NCBI RefSeq assembly: GCF_026385485.1 | Contig: NZ_JANIDX010000004.1 | Coordinates: 165,702-229,701 of the forward strand | Length of the DNA: 64,000 bases | Reading direction: 5' to 3' | Source: Bombella pollinis | GTDB taxonomy: Bacteria > Pseudomonadota > Alphaproteobacteria > Acetobacterales > Acetobacteraceae | Shown here: positions 1 through 8,497 of the stretch, in pieces | How the letters are laid out: each line of letters opens with the position of its first letter | How positions within the stretch are numbered: the stretch's first letter is position 1 | Notes under the pieces: generated by a model | The model's input: the letters and a program-made list of their open reading frames with translations, nothing else | What the model was told of the DNA's origin: nothing | Databases searched by the model: none | Position numbers and translations under genes: made by a program

Positions 1-1220
1 CCAAAACGATGCTGTTCATCAATGACAGCAAGCCCGAGGTCAGCAAAGATGACACCATCTTGAAAGAGTGCATGCGTGCCGATGGCGATTTTAGCATGAC
101 CATCGGCCAGCTTGGCTAAGGCAATCCGCCGGGCACGCCCTTTGATGGAGCCACTTAAAAAGACAAAGGGCACAGGGCAGAGGGCTTCAAAGGTGCTGGC
201 ATGTTGCTGAGCGAGGATTTCGGTCGGGGCCATGAAGGCCGCTTGAGTGCCGGCCTCTACAGCATGGAGCATGGCCATCATCGCGACAAGGGTTTTCCCT
301 GCCCCTACATCACCTTGCAAAAGGCGCATCATCGGGGTGGGTTGGCGCATATCAGCGGCAATTTCATCTATGACACGGCTTTGGGCTGCGGTGGGGCGAT
401 GGCCAAAACGTTCCAAAAGCTGTTGGCGGAGTGTGCCATCTCCAATAAGGGCACGCCCCTCGCGCGCCTGCGCTTGTTGGCGGGCCATCCCTAAGCAAAG
501 CTGGTCAGCGAGGACTTCATCAGCGGCAAGGCGTGCGCGTGCGCGCTCTAAAAAGGGGGTGGGGTCCCCTTGTTGGGAGAGGCTTTCGGGCAGGTGTAAG
601 GTTTCTAATGCCGTTTTAAAGGACGGCCAGCGATGTTTTTGCAGGAGGGGGGCATCTAACCATTCGGGGAGGTCATCGGGGATGAGGGCCAAAGCGGCCT
701 TCATGGCACGGCGCACGGTGGAGGGGAATAATCCAGCCGTTAAGGGCCAGACAGGCTCTAACCACGGGAAGTTATCTCTCTTCTCCCACGCGATGATATG
801 GTCTGGCCGGGAGAGTGTGAGGCGGTCATGATAATGTCCTACTTTACCAGAGACGAGAATCTCCGTGCCTTCAGGGGGGAGGAACAGTCGCCCTTTTTGG
901 AAGAAAGTAATCTCTAACATGCCCGTTTCATCATGGGCGGTGAGGATGGTCGGTTGGGAAGGCCGTGCAGGACGGCGAATGCCTAAGACGCGGACATGGC
1001 TTGTGAGTACGTCCCCCGTTGGGAGGGCGCGTCCTTCGGCAAGGGTCATTATTTTTCGGCGGTCAATGAGCTTTTCTGGCAGGGTAAAGAGCAGGTCAAT
1101 CACCCGTTTGCCGCCGCTAATTTTGCTTAATAATGTGGCATGGCGTGCTGTGAGTCCTGGCAAGCTCGTCAGCGGGGCCAAAAGCGGGGTAATCCGCAAA
1201 GAGGGAGGGGCAAGGGGCAT
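1..1220 (-). CDS. recG: ATP-dependent DNA helicase RecG (partial, N-terminal part)
   Basis: RecG remodels stalled replication forks and branched recombination intermediates in the cytoplasm. Read on the minus strand, the frame stays open for 406 codons to the window edge, where the motif DEQHRFG (helicase motif II) is met; the C-terminal helicase half lies outside. The N-terminus (MPLAPPSLRI, then LLAPLTSLPGL) matches how alphaproteobacterial RecG proteins usually begin, so I start at 1220. An in-frame ATG at 1283 would add 21 residues; neither start has a clear ribosome site. Choosing 1220 leaves about 107 bases for promoters shared with the divergent mfd gene. Full-length RecG is normally about 690-700 residues, so roughly 60 percent is present. 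Confidence 0.9.
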   Translation of the reverse strand, partial: MPLAPPSLRITPLLAPLTSLPGLTARHATLLSKISGGKRVIDLLFTLPEKLIDRRKIMTLAEGRALPTGDVLTSHVRVLGIRRPARPSQPTILTAHDETGMLEITFFQKGRLFLPPEGTEILVSGKVGHYHDRLTLSRPDHIIAWEKRDNFPWLEPVWPLTAGLFPSTVRRAMKAALALIPDDLPEWLDAPLLQKHRWPSFKTALETLHLPESLSQQGDPTPFLERARARLAADEVLADQLCLGMARQQAQAREGRALIGDGTLRQQLLERFGHRPTAAQSRVIDEIAADMRQPTPMMRLLQGDVGAGKTLVAMMAMLHAVEAGTQAAFMAPTEILAQQHASTFEALCPVPFVFLSGSIKGRARRIALAKLADGHAKIAIGTHALFQDGVIFADLGLAVIDEQHRF

Positions 1221-1327
1221 AGCGTGTAAACGGCTTTTGTGCTGACAGAGGGCCGAGGGAGCGTTATAGGGTAGCAAAACCATCAGATAATAAAAATACT
1301 CTTATCTCATGAGGGGAGCCTGCTTTG

Positions 1328-4300
1328 ATGCACGCTGAAGATTCTGCCATGGCGTCTTTTGGTCCGACTATCTGGGGTGTGCCAGATGGCGCGGTGGCGT
1401 TTTTGCTGCGTCAGCGTTTGTCAGAGCATCAAGGGACGATTGTGCATGTCGCTCATGATGATGCCGCTTTAGCGTCCCTGGCTGATATGCTGAGTTGGCT
1501 TGTGCCAGAGGTAATGGTGCTGCGCTTTCCTGCGTGGGATTGCCTACCTTATGATCGTATCTCGCCTAATCCGTCCATCGTTGCAGAGCGTACAGCAACC
1601 TTAAGCCATTTATTGGAGCCCGCACCGCCCACAGGCCGCATTGTGCTGACGACAATCCATGCGATGATTCAACGTGTACCGCCGCGTGCCGCTTTTGCGG
1701 GCCAGACACTCCACATCAAACGTGGTGATATGGTGGAGGCTAATCACCTTGCCGAGCAGTTGGTGGGGAATGGCTATAGCCGTGTTGATACCGTGATGGA
1801 GCGCGGCGAATTTGCTATGCGCGGGAGCATCTTCGACCTCTATCCTGCTGATGCGGGGGAGCCTGTGCGGCTCGATTTCTTCGGAGATGAGGTTGATAAT
1901 ATCCGTAATTTTGATGCTGCAACCCAGCGTTCGACAGAGGCGCGGGAGGGGTTCAGCCTTACGCCCGTGTCGGAATATGCATTGGATAAAGCCAGCCTAA
2001 GCCGTTTTCAGACAGGATGGCGGGATGTGTTTGGCAGCGGTGCGATGGAGGATGTGCTGTACCGGCAATTATTGGAGGGACGCCGGGCCAGCGGGGCAGA
2101 GCATTATCTACCGCTTTTTCATGATGGTGATGGCCATCATATGGAAACTTTGTTGGATTATCTGCCAGATGCCGCGGTGAGTTTTGAGCGTGAGACGCCA
2201 GAGATTCTTACCGCCCGGTTGGAGATGATTGCCGACCATTACCAAGCGCGTTGCGCGGCGGGGCATGAGGGGGAGCTGCCTTACCGGCCCTTGCCACCGC
2301 ATCGTTTATATCTCAATCGCCATGGGTGGGAAGGGATGTTGAAGGGCTATCCCACCGTCCTATTATCACCCTTTGCGCGCCCTGATGGAGCTGAGGGGAT
2401 AGAGGCGGGCTATAAGCCGGGGCCTGTTTTTGCCAGCATGGGCGGCGCGGGGCGAGAAGGGATTTTTCAGCAATTTGCAACCCATGTACAAGCATGGGCG
2501 AAAGAGGGGCGGCGCACTTACCTAACGGCATGGAGCAATGGCTCGCGGGAGCGGATTGCGACCCTCTTACGCGATCATGATATTGCGTGTGAGAGCTTTG
2601 AGGGTTGGCCCGAGGCCGCAGCTATGGCGCGTGGGGCGGTTGGGCTGGTTGTTCTGGGGCTAGAGCGTGGCTTTACGGGGGGAAGAGTCGCCTTTGTCTC
2701 CGAGCAAGATTTATTAGGAGAGAGGTTAGCCCGCCCACCAAGGCGGCGGCGAAAGGGCCAAGATTTTATCACCCAAATTGGCGAAATTGCCGAGGGTGAC
2801 CTTGTCGTCCATGAGGAATACGGCATTGGGCGTTATGTTGGGCTAGAGACCGTGCGCGAAGGGCGTGTAGCGCATGATTATCTCTCCATCCTTTATGATG
2901 GGGAGCAACGCTTGCTTCTGCCTGTGGAGAATATCGACTTGCTTAGCCGGTTTGGCTCCGAGCAAGGGACGGTGCAGCTTGATAGGCTAGGTGGGACATC
3001 ATGGCAGGCGCGTAAGGCGAAGATGAAGACACGCCTGCGCGAAATGGCCGGGGAGCTGATTCGCACCGCAGCGGCACGGGCGATGAAGGAGGCCCCCATC
3101 ATGGCTCCCGCAGAGGGGTTGTGGGATGAGTTCTGCGCGCGATTTCCTTTTATGGAGACGGAGGATCAATCGCGCGCGATTGCCGATGTGTTGGAGGATT
3201 TAAGCAGCGGCAAGCCGATGGACCGCCTCGTCTGTGGGGATGTCGGCTTTGGTAAGACAGAAGTCGCCTTACGCGCGGCGTTTGTCGCGGCTCTTTCTGG
3301 TATGCAAGTGGCTGTCGTGGTGCCCACAACCTTGCTTGCACGGCAGCATTATCTTGGCTTTAAACAGCGTTTTGAGGGGCTACCTGTGCGGGTAGAGCAG
3401 CTCTCACGCATGGTGAGCGCAAAAGAAGCCACAAAAGTGCGCGATGGGTTGGCTGATGGCACGGTGGATATTGTTATCGGGACTCATGCGCTCCTCTCCA
3501 AAGCAGTGTCTTTTGAGCGGCTAGGGATGCTGATTATTGATGAGGAACAGCATTTCGGCGTGGCGCATAAAGAGAAGCTGAAGGCCATGCGCGAGGATGT
3601 CCATGTGCTGACCCTCTCCGCAACCCCGCTTCCCCGCACGCTTCAGCTATCGCTCTCTGGTGTGCGGGAGATGAGCCTGATTGCCACCCCGCCGACAGAC
3701 CGGCTCTCGGTCCGTACCTTCATCACGCCTTTTGATAAAGTGATGATTCATGAAGCCATTCAGCGAGAACGCTTCCGCGGGGGGCAGATTTTCTGCGTTG
3801 TGCCGCGTTTATCGGATATGCGGCATATGGCAGAGCGACTTAAAGAGATTGTGCCAGATGCCCGCATTACCGAGGCGCATGGTCGCCTCACCCCCACCGA
3901 GCTAGAAACGGTGATGACGGAGTTCTCGGAGGGGAAGTACGATATTCTGCTCTCCACCAATATTGTGGAAAGCGGCTTGGATATGCCGCGTGTTAATACG
4001 ATTATTATTCACCGGGCGGATATGTTTGGCCTTGGCCAGCTTTATCAGCTTCGTGGTCGTGTAGGGCGGGCCAAACAGCGTGGTTATGCCTATCTGACAT
4101 GGCCACAAACGCATGTATTATCCTCATCTTCCATCAAACGCTTAGAGATTATGCAGACGTTGGATTCTTTAGGGGCAGGCTTTACGCTCGCCTCGCATGA
4201 CCTCGATTTACGCGGGGCGGGGAACCTCTTAGGCGATGAGCAATCTGGCCATATTCGGGAGGTGGGGATCGAGCTGTATCAACAGATGCTGCAAGATGCG

Positions 4301-4822
4301 GTGACGGATTTGCGGCGGATGCGTGATGAGAGCGATGAGGAGGATATAGGCTGGACACCGAACATCATTCTCGGTTTGGCTGTCCTCTTGCCGGAGGATT
4401 ATGTAAAAGACCTGCCTGTTCGGCTTGGTCTATATCGCCGCATCGCCGCTTTGAAGGATGAAGCTGATGTGGATGCGATGCGGGTAGAGCTGGTGGATCG
4501 CTTCGGCCCGCTGCCCCAAGAGGTAGAAAATCTGCTTGATGTTGTGATGATTAAAAAACTCTGCCGCGATACCGGGGTGGAGCGGTTAGAGGCTGGTCCT
4601 AAAGGCATGGTGCTTCAGTTCCGCAAGAATAAGTTTGCTAATCCAGATGGGTTAATCCGTTGGGCTGCGCGGAATGAGAAAGCTGGGGTGAAGATACGCC
4701 CGGACCATAAGCTTGCGATGGTGCGGGAAATGACAAACGCCGTACGCATTAATATGGCGCGGAAAATCCTCGCTTCTCTAGGTAAATTGCTGGAGAAAGC
4801 ACGCCAGAGTGATGCGGCATAG
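1328..4822 (+). CDS. mfd: Transcription-repair coupling factor Mfd
   Basis: Mfd pushes RNA polymerase off DNA lesions and recruits UvrA, linking transcription to nucleotide excision repair. The 1164-residue protein has family length. It has an N-terminal UvrB-like region, an RNA-polymerase-interacting CarD-like domain near residues 485-550 (EGDLVVHEEYGIGRYVG), Walker A GDVGFGKTE near residue 637, the DEEQ box near 737, SATPLPRT, and a C-terminal TRCF domain near 1010-1075. The ATG at 1328 follows GAGGGGAG at a good distance; ATG at 1349 is an alternative. uvrC lies elsewhere in this window (17968). The next gene (NsrR-like) begins 18 bases after the stop, so the two are probably cotranscribed. 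Confidence 0.97.
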   Translation: MHAEDSAMASFGPTIWGVPDGAVAFLLRQRLSEHQGTIVHVAHDDAALASLADMLSWLVPEVMVLRFPAWDCLPYDRISPNPSIVAERTATLSHLLEPAPPTGRIVLTTIHAMIQRVPPRAAFAGQTLHIKRGDMVEANHLAEQLVGNGYSRVDTVMERGEFAMRGSIFDLYPADAGEPVRLDFFGDEVDNIRNFDAATQRSTEAREGFSLTPVSEYALDKASLSRFQTGWRDVFGSGAMEDVLYRQLLEGRRASGAEHYLPLFHDGDGHHMETLLDYLPDAAVSFERETPEILTARLEMIADHYQARCAAGHEGELPYRPLPPHRLYLNRHGWEGMLKGYPTVLLSPFARPDGAEGIEAGYKPGPVFASMGGAGREGIFQQFATHVQAWAKEGRRTYLTAWSNGSRERIATLLRDHDIACESFEGWPEAAAMARGAVGLVVLGLERGFTGGRVAFVSEQDLLGERLARPPRRRRKGQDFITQIGEIAEGDLVVHEEYGIGRYVGLETVREGRVAHDYLSILYDGEQRLLLPVENIDLLSRFGSEQGTVQLDRLGGTSWQARKAKMKTRLREMAGELIRTAAARAMKEAPIMAPAEGLWDEFCARFPFMETEDQSRAIADVLEDLSSGKPMDRLVCGDVGFGKTEVALRAAFVAALSGMQVAVVVPTTLLARQHYLGFKQRFEGLPVRVEQLSRMVSAKEATKVRDGLADGTVDIVIGTHALLSKAVSFERLGMLIIDEEQHFGVAHKEKLKAMREDVHVLTLSATPLPRTLQLSLSGVREMSLIATPPTDRLSVRTFITPFDKVMIHEAIQRERFRGGQIFCVVPRLSDMRHMAERLKEIVPDARITEAHGRLTPTELETVMTEFSEGKYDILLSTNIVESGLDMPRVNTIIIHRADMFGLGQLYQLRGRVGRAKQRGYAYLTWPQTHVLSSSSIKRLEIMQTLDSLGAGFTLASHDLDLRGAGNLLGDEQSGHIREVGIELYQQMLQDAVTDLRRMRDESDEEDIGWTPNIILGLAVLLPEDYVKDLPVRLGLYRRIAALKDEADVDAMRVELVDRFGPLPQEVENLLDVVMIKKLCRDTGVERLEAGPKGMVLQFRKNKFANPDGLIRWAARNEKAGVKIRPDHKLAMVREMTNAVRINMARKILASLGKLLEKARQSDAA

Positions 4823-4840
4823 GGTAGGGGGATTAGGGCT

Positions 4841-5317
4841 ATGCGCTTAACCCTTTATACGGATTACGCCTTTCGGGTTTTAATTTATCTGGAAACACAA
4901 AAAGACCGTCTTGTCTCTATTGGGGAGATTGCCCGTGTTTATGGAGTCTCTGAAAATCATTTAGTAAAGGTGGTGCATCGCTTAGGGCAGCATGGCTTTA
5001 TTAAGACGCTGCGTGGGCGCAAAGGGGGGCTGCGTTTAGGGCGTGATGCGGCGGAGATTTATCTGGGTGATGTTGTCCGTTGTACAGAGGATGACCTCGC
5101 CCTTGTAAGCTGCATGCGTAAAGATGAGGCAGCAGCGGGCTGTATTTTGGTGGGGGGATGCCGTTTAAAACAGACGCTGTTGAAGGCACGTTTTGCGTTT
5201 ATGGATGTGCTGGATAGCGTTACGCTGGCCGATGTAACTGCCCCGCATGAACGTACGATATTGATGGATGCTGTGCAGGAGGTAATTGCCACACCGCATG
5301 AAGGGCCTAAAGGTTAG
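4841..5317 (+). CDS. nsrR: Rrf2-family transcriptional regulator, NsrR-like (Fe-S nitric oxide sensor)
   Basis: Rrf2 proteins are dimeric winged-helix repressors; NsrR binds an Fe-S cluster and releases DNA when nitric oxide attacks it. The 158-residue protein starts MRLTLYTDYAFRVLIYL, has the helix-turn-helix around residues 27-60 (IGEIARVYGVSENHLVKVV, RGRKGG), and carries C91, C101 and C107. The last two have the C-x5-C spacing of NsrR ligands, and the flanking LALVSC, CRLKQ and LADV segments also fit NsrR rather than IscR. The gene sits 18 bases behind mfd. Its 3' end overlaps the convergent glycosyltransferase gene by 11 bases. No obvious nitric oxide detoxification gene lies in this window, so its targets are elsewhere. 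The NsrR assignment is inferred from cysteine pattern; Rrf2 membership is firm. Confidence 0.85.
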   Translation: MRLTLYTDYAFRVLIYLETQKDRLVSIGEIARVYGVSENHLVKVVHRLGQHGFIKTLRGRKGGLRLGRDAAEIYLGDVVRCTEDDLALVSCMRKDEAAAGCILVGGCRLKQTLLKARFAFMDVLDSVTLADVTAPHERTILMDAVQEVIATPHEGPKG

Positions 5318-6155
5318 GCCGGAATCTGCGCCAATTTGCCGTAGTTTGTTGGTACGCAAAGTGCGAATAAGTCGGCAAGGCCTGCTCTATATGCGGATGA
5401 GGGATAAAGATAATCCCTGAATCTGTTAGGAAGCTATCAATCTCTTTAAAAGGAACATCATGCGTTTTTAGCTGTTGGGCAATCCAATTCATGGTTCCCA
5501 TGACCATTGCTCCGGGGCCGGTAATGGCCCAGACATTTTCAAAAACACCTGTCTCGACAAAAGCGCGGACCTGGTGGAACATCGTTTCCATAATATGCTG
5601 CATGAGGGGGTTCCCGGCCTCGTAAATGAGGATGTCATTATCAAGGCACCACGGATTGCCCACGGAGTAAGGTAGCAATGTCTTAAAATGGGCTCCTTTG
5701 GTTATGTCCGTAACAGGGGCGTGGCAGATAACATCGGCATCAATATACACACCGCCTTTGATATGCAGGTAACATAACCGCCAAAAATCAGAGAGCATGG
5801 CAGGATGGGGGCAAGCCTCATACAGGGCTGCAATATCCGTGCCGAAATGCGCCTCAATAAACGCCCGAGCGGAGTCGGCATTGGCACGATGATAGGTGAA
5901 GTCAGGATGAGCGAGCCGGACGCTCTCCATGGCGGTGAGAATATCATCGGGCGGGGGCGTACTATCCCAAAATTGAGCAATATGTTTGGGTATGCGTCGT
6001 GGGAACTCCTGCGGCACAGAGCGCGAAATTGTAGGAAAGAGACGGCTCTCTAAGGCTAAGGCAAGGAGCGCAAAACACCCGTCATGTTCCCCTCGTAATG
6101 CCGCTTGGAACATCTCTTGGAAGGGAGCGGGATAATCTGGGAAATCAAAGCTCAT
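5307..6155 (-). CDS. Glycosyltransferase, GT32-like with DXD sugar-binding region
   Basis: A 282-residue protein resembling the Gly_transf_sug/GT32 group, which transfers a sugar from a nucleotide-sugar donor in glycan or LPS-type assembly. The middle holds IPKHIAQFWDS (residues about 55-65), SDFWRLCYLHIKGG (122-135) and YIDADV with the D139-x-D141 metal/nucleotide motif. The ATG at 6155 overlaps the end of rlmE by 11 bases, suggesting translation coupled to rlmE; the frame extends to a TTG at 6173, which I rejected. There is no membrane segment. Acceptor and donor cannot be read from sequence. It is isolated from any polysaccharide cluster, which is unusual. Confidence 0.8.
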   Translation of the reverse strand: MSFDFPDYPAPFQEMFQAALRGEHDGCFALLALALESRLFPTISRSVPQEFPRRIPKHIAQFWDSTPPPDDILTAMESVRLAHPDFTYHRANADSARAFIEAHFGTDIAALYEACPHPAMLSDFWRLCYLHIKGGVYIDADVICHAPVTDITKGAHFKTLLPYSVGNPWCLDNDILIYEAGNPLMQHIMETMFHQVRAFVETGVFENVWAITGPGAMVMGTMNWIAQQLKTHDVPFKEIDSFLTDSGIIFIPHPHIEQALPTYSHFAYQQTTANWRRFRPNL

Positions 6156-6936
6156 CGCGGAAGCCAGTGGCAATGACGTAAAGCTCGCTCGATTCCTTAC
6201 GGGAGGCAGGCGGCTTGACGTGCTTCACAACGGCGAAGTTGCGCTTCATCAGGTCTAGCATCTCTTTTTCTGACCCACCTTGGAAGACTTTTGCAATAAA
6301 GGCCCCGTCCGTAGCGAGGATTTTTAAGGCGAAGTCGAGTGCATTTTCAGCTAAGGCCATAATGCGGATATGATCAGTTGCAGCATGGCCTGTGGTGTTA
6401 GGTGCCATATCGGACATCACAAGGTCTGCGCGCCCGCCAAGCATGTTTTGGAGCCGCTCTGGCATGTCGGCTTCCATAAAATCCCCTTCGATGATGTCGG
6501 CCCCCGGTACGGGGTCCACTGGTAGTAAGTCCACCCCAATGACCTTAGCCGCCCCGCGCTTAACGGCAATCTGCGCCCAGCCCCCCGGTGCGGCACCCAG
6601 GTCCACCACGCGGCTACCGGGTTTGATGAAGTGGAAGCGGTCATCCATCTCTAGCAATTTGAAGGCCGCGCGGGACCGCCAGCCTTGTTGGCGTGCCGCA
6701 CTGACGTAGGGGTCATTTAATTGGCGATTGAGCCAGCGTTGCTGGGCAGGGGTGCGCCCACGGGCTTTGCGTAGTTTGACGGTCTGCGTCCGTAAGGTTT
6801 GGGAGGCAGAGGCATCATCGGCGGGGTCGCGTGTGCCGGGTGTGCGTGAGTGACGCAAGGGCTTGCCGGGAACACGTTTTGCGGCTCGCTCTTTAGCAGG
6901 GCGGCGGGATGAGGGAGGCGTATCTTTTGGGCTCAT
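6145..6936 (-). CDS. rlmE: 23S rRNA 2'-O-ribose U2552 methyltransferase RlmE (FtsJ)
   Basis: RlmE methylates U2552 in the 23S rRNA A-loop during late 50S assembly, using S-adenosylmethionine. The SAM-binding segment is VVDLGAAPGGW (about residues 110-120), and the K-D-K-E catalytic tetrad is visible as K93, D176 (in MSDMAPN), K216 (in FIAKVF) and E251 (in SSELY). From the chosen ATG at 6936 the protein is 263 residues, longer than the usual 210 because of a basic, Arg/Lys/Pro-rich N-terminal tail of about 55 residues; such tails occur in alphaproteobacterial homologues. An ATG at 7035 would add 33 more residues with no family support. The glycosyltransferase gene overlaps its 3' end. Confidence 0.93.
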   Translation of the reverse strand: MSPKDTPPSSRRPAKERAAKRVPGKPLRHSRTPGTRDPADDASASQTLRTQTVKLRKARGRTPAQQRWLNRQLNDPYVSAARQQGWRSRAAFKLLEMDDRFHFIKPGSRVVDLGAAPGGWAQIAVKRGAAKVIGVDLLPVDPVPGADIIEGDFMEADMPERLQNMLGGRADLVMSDMAPNTTGHAATDHIRIMALAENALDFALKILATDGAFIAKVFQGGSEKEMLDLMKRNFAVVKHVKPPASRKESSELYVIATGFRDEL

Positions 6937-7073
6937 AATGCGAGAAGATAAGCCCTTCCATCCTATCTGCAAAGGCCGCTTCGTCTTTTTGTTGCTGCAA
7001 GAGGCTTTTTGCCTGTAAGGGGCTGGCAGAGACATTGTGTTAGCCGTTGCACTAGAGAAGATAAGGGCCTTTT

Positions 7074-8096
7074 GTGAGACAATTTTACGCCGCCTTTATG
7101 GTTGCAGCCTTCGCCTTATGTATAGGGGCAGGCTTAGGATATTGGCAGACAGCGAGCCTTACCGGGGTGCTTATGGGGGTAGAGGCTGTAGCGATTCTAG
7201 CCCTGATGGAAACTGCTGAATCCATGGATAATGCGATTGTCGATTACGGTATTCTCAAAACCATGTCTCCACAATGGCAACGCCGTTATATGAGCTGGGG
7301 GATGCCGATTTCAGTTTTAGGGATGCGGTTTCTTTTCCCCATTCTGCTTGTGGCTATTGTCGCAGGGCTTTCCCCGTGGCAAGCGGCGCGTTTGGCGATG
7401 ATGGAGCCGCAGCGTTATGCCCATATCATGCTCGGTGCGCGGGATATGATCGCCTCTTTTGGTGGGGCATTCCTCCTCCTTATCGCGCTGAATTACTTTT
7501 TAGATGATGATAAAACCCATCATTGGGTCACATGGGTGGAAAAGCCAGTAGCACGGCTTGGTGGGGTCCCCGCCTTGCCTGTGGGGGTGACATTAGCGGT
7601 GCTGATGGGGGTAAGCCGTTTGATGGCCCCCGGGCATGACCCGTTAGCCTTTCTCTTTTGGGGCTGTGGGGGGATTGTTGCCTATATATTGGGCAAAGAA
7701 GTTCTCGTCTGGTTGATTGGTGAGCCCGGTGCAGCCCCCCTTATGATGAAGGGCGGTTTGCTCAGCTTCCTCTATCTAGAGTTTATTGATGCGAGCTTCT
7801 CTTTTGATGGTGTCATTTCGGCGTTTGCTATTACGACAGACCCTATCATAATCGCCCTTGGCCTTGGTGTGGGGGCCATGTTTGTACGGTCTATGACCCT
7901 CTCCATGCTGAAAACGAACGCTTTGGCAGAGTATGTTTATGTAGAGCATGGGGCGTTTTATACCATCCTTATTCTGTCTCTTTTGATGCTATGTGGCGTG
8001 TTGGTCTCTGTACCAGAATGGATAACGGGGCTGGTTGGGCTATTATTGATAGGCGGGGCCTTTTTGGCGAGTCTGGCGCATAAGCGTCAGGGGTGA
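7074..8096 (+). CDS. DUF475 integral membrane protein (TerC superfamily)
   Basis: A 340-residue polytopic inner-membrane protein with about nine predicted helices. It matches DUF475, a branch of the TerC-like superfamily whose characterised relatives export or handle metal ions such as manganese. Both signature acidic motifs are intact: AESMDNAIVDYGIL near residues 49-62 and LEFIDASFSFDGVISAF near 232-250. The GTG at 7074 is the start because it follows AAGGG by about eight bases and the first helix begins at once. It is divergent from rlmE with a short shared upstream region. Substrate is unknown. A second TerC-superfamily protein lies at 43901-44554. Confidence 0.85.
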   Translation: MRQFYAAFMVAAFALCIGAGLGYWQTASLTGVLMGVEAVAILALMETAESMDNAIVDYGILKTMSPQWQRRYMSWGMPISVLGMRFLFPILLVAIVAGLSPWQAARLAMMEPQRYAHIMLGARDMIASFGGAFLLLIALNYFLDDDKTHHWVTWVEKPVARLGGVPALPVGVTLAVLMGVSRLMAPGHDPLAFLFWGCGGIVAYILGKEVLVWLIGEPGAAPLMMKGGLLSFLYLEFIDASFSFDGVISAFAITTDPIIIALGLGVGAMFVRSMTLSMLKTNALAEYVYVEHGAFYTILILSLLMLCGVLVSVPEWITGLVGLLLIGGAFLASLAHKRQG

Positions 8097-8180
8097 GGGG
8101 GTAGAAACAAGGGAAAAACGCGCCTGCCCTCTTGCGCCGGAAAATGAATGACGTTAGAAACCCGACTGCATGCACCGCCT

Positions 8181-8254
8181 TGGGAGATAGTTTAGCGGTA
8201 GAACTACCGGCTCTGACCCGGTCAGCCCTGGTTCGAATCCAGGTCTCCCAGCCA
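8181..8254 (+). tRNA. tRNA-Gln (anticodon CTG), copy 1
   Basis: A complete cloverleaf is visible. The acceptor TGGGAGA pairs with TCTCCCA. The D arm is GTTTAGCGGTAGAAC. The anticodon stem ACCGG/CCGGT encloses CTCTGAC, giving anticodon CTG. The T arm is CCTGG-TTCGAAT-CCAGG. Discriminator G is followed by an encoded CCA. It reads glutamine codon CAG. Confidence 0.95.
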
Positions 8255-8308
8255 TTATGAGGGTGTTATGTTTAGCAGGCCGTCTTAGAGCGGTCTCACA
8301 GTGCCGCT

Positions 8309-8382
8309 TGGGAGATAGTTTAGCGGTAGAACTACCGGCTCTGACCCGGTCAGCCCTGGTTCGAATCCAGGTCTCCCAGCCA
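8309..8382 (+). tRNA. tRNA-Gln (anticodon CTG), copy 2
   Basis: Base-for-base identical to the tRNA-Gln gene 128 bases upstream, including the encoded CCA. The flanking and spacer sequences are not repeated beyond a short TGCCGC/TGCACCGC similarity just before each copy, so the duplication covers essentially the tRNA itself. The two are probably transcribed together. Confidence 0.95.
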
Positions 8383-8418
8383 GTTATCTTAGCTTAAATG
8401 ATGCACAAGTTCGCTTAA

Positions 8419-8449
8419 CATACGCTTCAGATTTGCGTATCAGCGTATG
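8419..8449. promoter_or_regulatory. Triple GCGTAT repeat upstream of hemN (candidate operator)
   Basis: CATACGC (8419-8425), GCGTAT (8435-8440) and GCGTATG (8443-8449) form one inverted and one direct arrangement of the same hexamer. They lie between the second tRNA-Gln and hemN, about 50 bases before the hemN start. The pattern could be a protein binding site or an RNA hairpin. It is not an FNR-type TTGAT-N4-ATCAA box. The function is inferred from position only. Confidence 0.35.
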
Positions 8450-8497
8450 CCGCTGTAAGGGAAGGCTCCCTTCTTTAAGGTTGGAGCATGGTACGAT

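Noticed and set aside
6937..7035. 33-residue N-terminal extension of RlmE
   Set aside because: Not family-like and would crowd the divergent DUF475 promoter; the downstream ATG already gives a longer than usual protein.
8181..8382. Direct repeats resembling a two-unit CRISPR
   Set aside because: Each 74-base repeat folds as a complete tRNA-Gln, and there are only two copies.
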